Below, in pieces: positions 56,965 through 64,000 of a stretch of 64,000 nucleotides of DNA. Positions within the stretch are counted from its first letter, which is position 1, and every line of letters begins with the position of its first letter. The stretch comes from Cryptomeria japonica. Its lineage: Eukaryota > Streptophyta > Pinopsida > Cupressales > Cupressaceae. The position numbers and the translations under genes were made by a program. The DNA lies in NCBI RefSeq assembly GCF_030272615.1, contig NC_081406.1, positions 184,079,770 through 184,143,769 on the forward strand, in the 5' to 3' direction. Under the pieces are notes generated by a model that made no database searches, was not told the origin of the DNA, and saw only the letters and a program-made list of their open reading frames with translations.

Positions 56965-59900
56965 TCAGTTCCCACTATATTCGTCGGCCTCCTCCTCATT
57001 TTCGACGGTTTGTCGTACCAGCTTCCAGCTCTGGAAAGTAGACATGAATTCCTGCATGGCCTGTGAGTGCGGGTTCTTTAAACTCATCAGCCGGGCTCTA
57101 CATGCATCTTTCTGCCACCTGTACTCCTTCATCTTTAGGCTCTGACATGGCATCAGCTTCTCATTGAGGCGCAACATGGATTCTATACCTGCCAACGAAG
57201 TGAAATCATCGACCTTGGGCATTTCTTTATCTCTAATCCGTTCAACTGCTTCGTTGAAACTCTTGGTTAACACTTCAATGTCCATGCTACCTTCATCCAA
57301 TTGTAAGATGCCTGTGGGGTTGACAATCTTCATGTCTTTAACCAGTTCCTTATGCATGTCTGTGATTTGATTCTTGACGCCTTGGACCTCTTTGATGGCT
57401 TCTTTGTAGATGGACTCCTTCCAGCTCATATTACTTTTCAGGATAAATAATGTGCACGAGTCCGCGGCTTTCATGGGGTTTTCACCTAAGAATTTGAGAA
57501 CTCCAAACTTTTCAACTTCAGTTACTCGGGAAACTATGGTTTGGCACCGTGACAATTCTGTCTCCCATACTGGTATCAAAGTTTGAATCTCCCTGAGCAA
57601 TGCCTCACCCTCAGAATAGATACTAGTAACTTCGGAAATAAATTTATTCCCTTGCTCTAATATGCTATTTACCCAACTAACCACAGCGTCAGACAGCAGT
57701 TTTCCCCTCTGCGTCTGTTTCATCAATTGCTGGCTTTCGGCGGAATTTGGATCGAATGGCTGAGGCAGTTGGATTATTGGGTTAGGCCCTAAATTAATCA
57801 GCGAATTGATGTATGTGGCCATTGTCACCACCATTGCTTTCAATTCTTTCTTCTCTTTAGAATCTTTTTCTGATTGGGTGAGCATGTGGTCAGCAGAAAA
57901 TTTAAAGAAATTATTACCAGTACTCCTATTAAGGGTACCTAGTTCAATGGAAGTGACTTTAAATCCTTCCTCATCAATTTCCCCTGATTCCCTTTTCTAT
58001 TTATAAGTAGCCACCTCCGCTACGATTTTCCCCGTCACTGGATCTTTAGTGAGACAAGCATCCATTTTCATTTTCTTTGCTTTAGATCCTCTAGCCGCAT
58101 ACCTAGTGACAATATCTTTTACTGGCGAGGCCACTGGTTGTAAACACCGTTTCTTATTGATTGAATTTGACAACCATAAAGGAACAGTGGGAGTGGTTGA
58201 TATCATCTGAGTATCCTTAATCGGAGTCAAGAAATTGGGTTGATCTATCTTTGGTGTTTCAATGAATTGGACTTCATCGTCTGCTTCATCTTGAAAAGGG
58301 GACTTATCACTTGAATCCCGCTCTGGTGATGTCATTTTCTACTTCTGGGAACTAGGCTGCTTCAAAGCTTTGTTCCTGGAATGGGATCTCGTCCTAGGAG
58401 CCGTGACTTGGGAAGGAAACTTTATTTTCTTATCTGAGGCCAATGTATCACCTGCAACATGAGAAAGTGGAATGTCAGATTGAAGCGGTTCCGAGAGAGA
58501 AATCACCTTAGGAGAAGACTCATTGATGTTTCCATTTCTTTTCCTTTGCAGCCAGTCATCCGTATGAGTTAATATGGATCTGGCTCTCAAATTAATATCA
58601 TCATCTTCCTCCTTGCTCCAATCAACTGTCAAGAATTTTTCTTCGTTTGATCCTTCCCATCCGGGTTCAACTAAAAATGAACCATCTTCGATGATTCCCT
58701 GTGTTTTGAACTTCAATTTGAAAGAACTAATTTGCTGCAAGGTGAGTCTAGAATGATCCCTTTTCAAAACTTTTTCTTCATTTTCACAGTCTTCCCATAG
58801 ATCTTCTAGCTGCGGAGCAACTGATGAGTTGATTTCAAGGCCAAGGGTCAGAGCTGCATATCCTTTACTATCGAAGTTTCTCCTGCTACGGTAGAAACCA
58901 AGATTGAATCCCAGCAAATTGCTTCCGATGATGGAAGCGTCATTCATGTTATTACAGACCAAAGAGTGCAGCTTGATAGGGAAAGCCGTCTCCCATTTCT
59001 CCTGAGGGAGGTTATCCTTAATAACAGCAGAAAGTTGCCTACACAATTCGGCTAAAATGAAACAATCAAGGGCATATCGAGGCAACCTCACAGGTTCTTC
59101 CTCAAATCCTCCGACTCTCAAATATGTGAACCTAGGAAACTGAATAAAAGAACTCCCATAATGTTGAACCAGCCTCAGTGATTCGGAAGAGAGTCGTGGC
59201 ATCTGAACACCTTCTAGAGCCAAATAAATGTTTTCAAACAATATATCATGCACTTTACGGAAATCCTCTAGAACTCTGTCTTTTTGCAACAACGGACAAT
59301 ATTGGAAGATGGTCATTTCCTCATTCCATACCTCATGCGGAAGAGCGGCGAGATCACATGTGCAGGCAATACAATAAGTCAAATATGAGGCCATACGAAA
59401 ATCTTCTCTAGACTCTTTGGCGCGTTTGAGCTGGCTTCTCAGGGAAGTGGCAATAATCTCTGCCCAATCCATCCATTGTTCACCCTTTAAGATAATTTCA
59501 ATGTACCTATACATCCATTCTTCGAACAAACATACATCGGCTGAACCTTTCACCCTGTGTAATAATACCACCAGGTCGTGTATGTGGGGTTTCATGTGGC
59601 TTCTAGTAATGACCTTCGGGAGCCTAGAACCACCTCCATAGTTAACCTTGGTCCATTTCCTGGCAAGGGTGTTTCGGTACACACTAGGGTTTTCCCGATA
59701 CTCAGCTTTAGCTTGAATGGGTGAGAAAGCGGCGAAGGTACTTGTTGTTAATTTCAAAACAGAGGAAATGGTTTCCCTGGAGACCGGAAGTATGACATTA
59801 CCACTTTTGCTTACTATGCTCTTGCTTCTTACATCATAATGGTCAATGCAAAGTTGTAGGAGTTCAGGGTTTACGAAGGCGGGGGGAAACGCAGCAGCTT

Positions 59901-60072
59901 CAATTAACCCGCTCGTTAATATTTCCATACATCCCTTAACCTCTTCTGTATTCGCAAGAAAATTTGCTTGAAGACTTTCCACATTTACCCCTTCTAAATT
60001 GATATCACAAATCACTGGTCTTTTACATTCAAGGCTAGAAACATTACCGAGAAAATGCATAACCGACTTCAT
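56965..60072 (-). CDS. Unrecognised ORF downstream of pol in E12, two in-frame TAG
   Basis: One frame of about 1,035 codons runs from the first ATG (60072-60070) to TGA (56967-56965), interrupted only by TAG at 58341-58339 and TAG at 57999-57997. Part 1 (577 residues) is a mixed, helix-rich globular region with no signal peptide. Its end and the 112-residue part 2 form a basic/acidic, Ser-rich linker (TRSHSRNKALKQ; FQDEADDEVQF). Part 3 (306 residues from 57885) is helix-rich with long charged helices and ends EEEADEYSGN. No enzymatic motif, zinc knuckle or clear membrane segment is visible, so an envelope protein is unlikely. An in-frame TTG 15 bp upstream could extend the reading. The next frame lies after pol on the same strand, the position of extra ORFs in some plant gypsy elements. 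Family unknown to me. Confidence 0.6.
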
Positions 60073-61099
60073 TCTCAACTTAAACAAGCAAGACCTCTTT
60101 CAGACAAACCTTTGAAAATAACAGTTTTGCAGAACAGAACAAAGGTTACTAAACTCTCACCTGTTTTCCATTGAAAAGCAAATAATCTCCTCTAGCTTCC
60201 CTAACTGCTCCTTCTCTCCGAAATCAGACCTCCTCTCCTTTATCCTTTTTCTTTGTTTTTTGGATAACTTACCAAGCAACTGAATGAAAATTTATCACAG
60301 GGGAACTTTATACATGGGAAGATCGGATAATGATAGTTCATCACCTCACATCAGGATTGACATGCTCGAGGCGTCGATGCATAAATGCCTCGATTAATGA
60401 TTTACCCTTTCGCATGAGTTAATAATAATTGATTTCATGCGATATCCAGTCATTCATAAAATGAAAGTCTACTCACACTCATAACAATGATGCCCTTTTC
60501 CTTGAAAAATAAATAAAATCTTTTGATTTGACATGCTGACGGGACCATTGATTGCTTTGAGAGAAAGGCGGCGCATCGTACTCCAAAAATAAACTTCCGC
60601 CATCAACACTTGTCAAGAACCACTTTGAATAAGCTTGAACCGAGCTTCAAAATGGTTCAAAGTATTTCAAAGAAGACCACCGCGATAAAAGATACTTCCT
60701 GCCAAAGAAAAAGTGTTAGTGTGAAAAATTCGGTCGAACCACTTTGAACTACTTCGAGCTGAGGTTCGAAATAATTCAAAGCGATTCAAAAGGGAGGTGA
60801 GGAATGACCGAGGAAGCTTGCGACCTTGACCAACTTCTTCAAAGGACGATAGACACTTAAATGATGAAGGGGAGGCCTCGAATAAGATAGACGGGGGTTT
60901 TTCAAGGGGAACCCTTGAATTAATATGGCGACTCTAAACACAACTAACAGGGGCTCTGACTGGGGACTGTGTATGCGAAATACACAGAGAACTCAGAAAC
61001 AGGAGATAGGACTCAACACGGCAGACAGGAAAGAAAACAACAAGAACAAGAAAACTAGACACAACAAAATACTATGTACACAGCAGGGGACATCAAAAC
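60073..61099 (-). other. Spacer between pol and the extra ORF of E12
   Basis: About 1 kb. On the minus strand it has a possible splice acceptor TTTTTCTTTGGCAG near 60714-60701 and, near the ORF, ATGGAAAACAG followed by GTGAGAG (60171-60154), which looks like a short coding exon with a splice donor. A TATA-like ATGTATAAAG lies near 60316-60307. Any of these could serve a separate or spliced transcript for the extra ORF. The inward, plus-strand primer-site-like segment at 60926 is listed separately. Confidence 0.45.
60926..60969 (+). other. Split Tat/Ogre-type primer site, plus strand
   Basis: TGGCGACTCT (60926-60935) and GACTGGGGACTG (60958-60969) together resemble the tRNA-Arg-type primer site known in Ogre-like elements, split by 22 bp that end in a repeated CTCT. 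It points opposite to E12 pol. Confidence 0.45.
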
Positions 61100-64000
61100 T
61101 TAGAATTTGACCAGCTTCAAATCCTGCCCATTATATGTAAAAGGCAGAATTGTTCCATCTGGGTATCTCAAATGGAAAGTGTTAGGACCAACAACTTCTG
61201 AAATAAAGAACGGACCTTTCCAAAGAGATTCAAATTTTTCGTGTGCTCCTTTTGGTTCTTTCCTCTTATCCCACAGGAGTACTTCATCATTCTTAAGGAA
61301 ATTTCTTGGTCGAGCTTTCCTGTCAAAAATGCGCTTCACATTCATCTGGTGTTCTGTGATGTGATCAACTAATCTGTTCCTCTCATTTTCCAACTTGTGC
61401 AGATACATGACTCTCTTCTCCAATGAATTTTTAAAGAATTGATCTTCGATGACCGATTGCAATTTAGCAGCTGATAACTCCAGGGGTAAAGATACTTGAG
61501 CTCCAATCCCATATACTAATTCAAATGGAGCCATCCCAATAGCTCTTTTTGGTGTGATCTGGTCTGCCCACAATGCTTCATAGAGCCTTTTGTGCCAATC
61601 TCGGGAATTGTCAGATACCAATTTTTTTATGATGGCCACTAGATTCTTATTGCTGGACTCTGCTTGCCCATTTCCTTGTGGGAAATAATCTGATGAATGT
61701 GCCAATGACACACCGTGTTCGTAACAGAAAAGTGACATTTCCTCTGATGAGAAATAAGTGGCATTATCTGAAACCACTTTCTGAGGTACACCAAATCTAA
61801 CAAAAATTTGCTCCATCAGAAATTCACATACCACTTGAGAGTTAGATTTCTTCGTTGGAATTGCTTCCACCCATTTAGTGAAATAATCTGTCGCTGTTAG
61901 AATATAGATATGTCCAGCGCTTGATGGAGGATTTATAGGTCCAATAAAGTCGATGCCCCATTGTTGAAACGGTTCATCAATTACTACAGGTCTGAGAGGT
62001 AATGCTGCTAATTGAGGACGTCCAGTAAAAAGTTGACATTTCTCACAGTTTTTCACAAATTTATAAGCATCTTTGAACATACCTGGCCAGTAAAAACAAT
62101 TCCTGAGAATTTTAAAGGCAGTAACAGTGGATGAAAAGTGTCCTCCGCAAGCCTCAGAATGGTACGCTTTTAACAATTTTTCTTGTTGCTCTGCATCCAC
62201 GCATCTTAAAAATGTTCCGTCGATTCCCCTCTTATATAGAACACCATCTGAAATTACATATTTGGCAGCTTTCAGCCTGAGATTCCGTTTATCTTTATAA
62301 TTCATGTTTGATGGGCATTCACCGTATGAAAGAAAATATGCAATGTTAGAGAACCAAGGATCTGTTAGACTGACCAGTAAAACCATATGAGCCTCATCGG
62401 ATTTACCGGGAGACACATCTCTATTCTCAGCTATCATTTTGCACAAACCACACCCCCTTACCAGAGAAGTAGGTTTGATTGTTAAATCATATTCTTGCAC
62501 TTTAGCTACCCAAGTCGCTCGTTTATTCATTCCTACTTCTTGCTGAGTCAAGATGCTTTTGACTGTGGTCTTGGGCACATATACAACAGAATGAGAGTGC
62601 AGTATGTAATACCTGAATTGTTTCAATGCCCTTACTACAGCAAAGGCATGTTTTTCTGTTGGACTATAATTTAATTCATGCTTCTTTAATGGAACACTCA
62701 TGAAGGCGATTGGAGCTTCTTTTCCTTCATCATTGGGTTGGGTTAAAATACTAGATAGAGAATGTTCAGAAGCGTAACAATAAATAATGAAGTCCTTCTC
62801 AAAATTAGGGCTTACCAGCATTGGAGCACTTGCGATAGCTGTTTTGATATCTTCAAAAGCTTTCTTACCCTCTTCTTGCCATCTGAAAGGACGTTTCTCG
62901 CTCATCATGTCCAGCATGTATCTCACCTTTTCAGAAAATTCGGGTACAAAACTTCTCAGGAAATTGATCTGACCAAAGAAAGATTTCAAATCACTTCTAT
63001 TTGTCAGCAGAACCAGCTTCTGTATTGCTTTCACCCTCTCTGGATCAATTTTTACACCTTTTTTAGAAACAATATGCCCAAGCAATTTACCTTCTTCAAC
63101 GAAGAAAATAGACTTCTTCGGATTCAAAGATATACCATACTGTCTACATCTTTCCAGCACCTTCTCTAAGTCCCTCAAATGATGTTTCCTTCTTTTAGAA
63201 TAGACAGTTAAATCATCAAGATATATAACAATTATCTTATCTCGCAGGTCTTTGAAAGAGGAATTCATCGCTCGCTGAAAAGTAGCTCCAGCATTAATTA
63301 GACCAAAAGGCATTCGGTTGCAAGCAAAAGTACCCCAGGGAGTGATGAAGGCTGTTTTGTGTTGATCTTCTGGGGTGACACTAATCTGATTATATCCTGA
63401 GTAACCATCCAGCATCGACAATACTTCGGATCCAGCTACTGACTGCAAGACATGATCCATAGCAGGAAGCGCATAGTTATCTTTGAGGCTTGCTTGATTC
63501 AGATTCCTAAAGTCTACACAAATCCTTATTTCACCATTCTTTTTCCTTACTGGAACAATATTTGCCACCCATGTTGAATGATGTATTGGGTAAATTATAC
63601 AGGCCTTCAACATCTTTTCTACCTCTCTAAAAATGGCTTCTGAAACTTTGGGGTTGTAATTTCTAAGCTTTTGTCTGAAGGTGGTGGCCCCTGGTTTCAA
63701 TGGTATGTGATGCACGAATTCACCATTTCTGAAATTTTTTAAGTCACCATAACCCCATGCAAAAGCATCTTGATATTGGATTAAAAGCTCAGATAAGTTC
63801 CTCTTTTCCCTTGCAGAACAAGTTTTGCCTATAGAGATCAGCTTAGGATCCTCTTCACTTCCAATGTTGATCTTGTCATGTTCCTCTTTACTTTCATTAG
63901 AACCAGCATCTTTCTTTAAAGTACTGTCATCCTTTCTACCAAAAAGATGTTTCAAAGAAACCAGGCCTTTGGGAATTCCGTTTCCTTGAAGTTGGATCAC
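61100..64000 (-). CDS. E12 gypsy pol: reverse transcriptase, RNase H, integrase (partial)
   Basis: 966 residues without a stop, open at the right edge, so the N-terminus is missing. RT: VPVRKKNGEIRICVDFRNLN, LSMLDGYSGYNQI, TPWGTFACNRMPFGLINAGA, catalytic IYLDDLTVYSKRR (YLDD at 63223-63212), ISLNPKKSIFFVEEGKLLGH. RNase H: FIIYCYASEHSLSSIL, APIAFMSVPLKKHELNYSP, LKQFRYYILHSHSVVY. Integrase: zinc domain AYHSEACGGHFSSTVTAFK...NCEKCQ, core WGIDFIGPINPPSS, VSDNATYF, FPQGNGQAESSNK (D, D, E present), C-terminal WDKRKEPKGAHEKFES and LWKGPFFISEVVGPNTF. The C-terminus and order place it near Tat/Ogre-type gypsy. The enzyme copies and integrates the element. The position usually filled by the first RNase H Asp is Tyr (YCYAS). 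Confidence 0.93.
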   Translation of the reverse strand: MIQLQGNGIPKGLVSLKHLFGRKDDSTLKKDAGSNESKEEHDKINIGSEEDPKLISIGKTCSAREKRNLSELLIQYQDAFAWGYGDLKNFRNGEFVHHIPLKPGATTFRQKLRNYNPKVSEAIFREVEKMLKACIIYPIHHSTWVANIVPVRKKNGEIRICVDFRNLNQASLKDNYALPAMDHVLQSVAGSEVLSMLDGYSGYNQISVTPEDQHKTAFITPWGTFACNRMPFGLINAGATFQRAMNSSFKDLRDKIIVIYLDDLTVYSKRRKHHLRDLEKVLERCRQYGISLNPKKSIFFVEEGKLLGHIVSKKGVKIDPERVKAIQKLVLLTNRSDLKSFFGQINFLRSFVPEFSEKVRYMLDMMSEKRPFRWQEEGKKAFEDIKTAIASAPMLVSPNFEKDFIIYCYASEHSLSSILTQPNDEGKEAPIAFMSVPLKKHELNYSPTEKHAFAVVRALKQFRYYILHSHSVVYVPKTTVKSILTQQEVGMNKRATWVAKVQEYDLTIKPTSLVRGCGLCKMIAENRDVSPGKSDEAHMVLLVSLTDPWFSNIAYFLSYGECPSNMNYKDKRNLRLKAAKYVISDGVLYKRGIDGTFLRCVDAEQQEKLLKAYHSEACGGHFSSTVTAFKILRNCFYWPGMFKDAYKFVKNCEKCQLFTGRPQLAALPLRPVVIDEPFQQWGIDFIGPINPPSSAGHIYILTATDYFTKWVEAIPTKKSNSQVVCEFLMEQIFVRFGVPQKVVSDNATYFSSEEMSLFCYEHGVSLAHSSDYFPQGNGQAESSNKNLVAIIKKLVSDNSRDWHKRLYEALWADQITPKRAIGMAPFELVYGIGAQVSLPLELSAAKLQSVIEDQFFKNSLEKRVMYLHKLENERNRLVDHITEHQMNVKRIFDRKARPRNFLKNDEVLLWDKRKEPKGAHEKFESLWKGPFFISEVVGPNTFHLRYPDGTILPFTYNGQDLKLVKF

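Larger units (their letters stand above)
56203..64000 (-). mobile_element. E12: Ty3/gypsy element with extra post-pol ORF, right-hand part outside
   Basis: Minus-strand order: pol (from beyond 64000 to 61100), a 1-kb spacer, an extra ORF (60072-56965), then an LTR-like end with a TATA-like box and the terminus TGTTGGTGAACAG at 56203 (reads ...CACCAACA outward on the minus strand). It interrupts E11 at 56202/56203. Pol is open over its visible 966 residues, so the element is probably young. The 5' LTR, gag and protease lie beyond the window. Confidence 0.75.

Noticed and set aside
58339-58341. Programmed readthrough of TAG
   Set aside because: The following bases (AAA ATG) do not match known plant or viral readthrough contexts; simple mutation is at least as likely.
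56965-60072. Envelope glycoprotein
   Set aside because: No signal peptide, no convincing membrane span and no cleavage motif are visible; the position alone does not justify the name.
56203-60925. A single 4.7-kb plus-strand Ogre LTR ending at the primer-site-like word at 60926
   Set aside because: The end before 60926 is not CA, pol next to it runs the opposite way, and a long coding frame fills the interval; kept only as a question in the findings.
62762-63169. Plus-strand open frame within E12 pol
   Set aside because: Antisense shadow of the RT/RNase H coding strand.

Overview
The window is a plant nuclear segment built almost wholly from LTR retrotransposons inserted beside and inside one another. 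I see no host gene, tRNA or rRNA gene, CRISPR array or bacterial-type operon. Plant origin follows from plant-type Ty1/copia elements (primer sites complementary to initiator Met-tRNA, G-run LTR ends), Tat/Ogre-like Ty3/gypsy elements (one with a second RNase H), microsatellites and decayed repeats at very low gene density. A gymnosperm or another plant with a very large genome is my inference; the species cannot be read from the sequence.

Layout (E numbers are mine). 1-2400: AT-rich DNA with TA/AC microsatellites and a 370-bp GC-rich island. E1, 2400-8178 (-): LTR, zinc-knuckle gag-like region and a long unrecognised ORF, no polymerase. E2, 8854-11672 (-): short complete LTR element with a gag-like remnant only. 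E3, 12219-13172 (+): 5' piece of the same family. E4, 13178-19086 (+): five ~896-bp LTRs alternating with four ~357-bp primer-site leaders. E5, 19176-22866 (-): truncated copia element. E6, 22906-25178 (+): third copy of the E2 family. E7, 25179-27043 plus 34131-34716 (-): one gypsy element split in its reverse transcriptase by E8. E8, 27044-34130 (-): copia element with both LTRs. E9, 34717-46287 (+): Tat/Ogre-like gypsy element, cut in its integrase by E10. E10, 46288-53312: two ~2.08-kb direct repeats around an unrecognised ORF, no polymerase. E11, 53317-56202 (+): well-preserved 5' part of a copia element, interrupted by E12. E12, 56203-64000 (-): gypsy element with an open pol running off the right edge and, downstream of pol on the same strand, a ~1,035-codon unrecognised reading frame with only two internal stops, both TAG.

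In the intact layouts the parts act together in the usual way: the LTR drives a transcript, gag packages it, host tRNA primes reverse transcription at the primer site, protease, RT/RNase H and integrase copy and insert it. Most coding regions are broken. E12 pol and the E11 gag/protease region are the least damaged and probably the youngest; E1, E7, E9 and E10 are old. E1, E2/E3/E6, E4 and E10 show no polymerase and would need enzymes in trans. The most notable items are the E4 array, the post-pol ORF of E12, the polymerase-less E1 and E10, and the clean E8-into-E7 nest.
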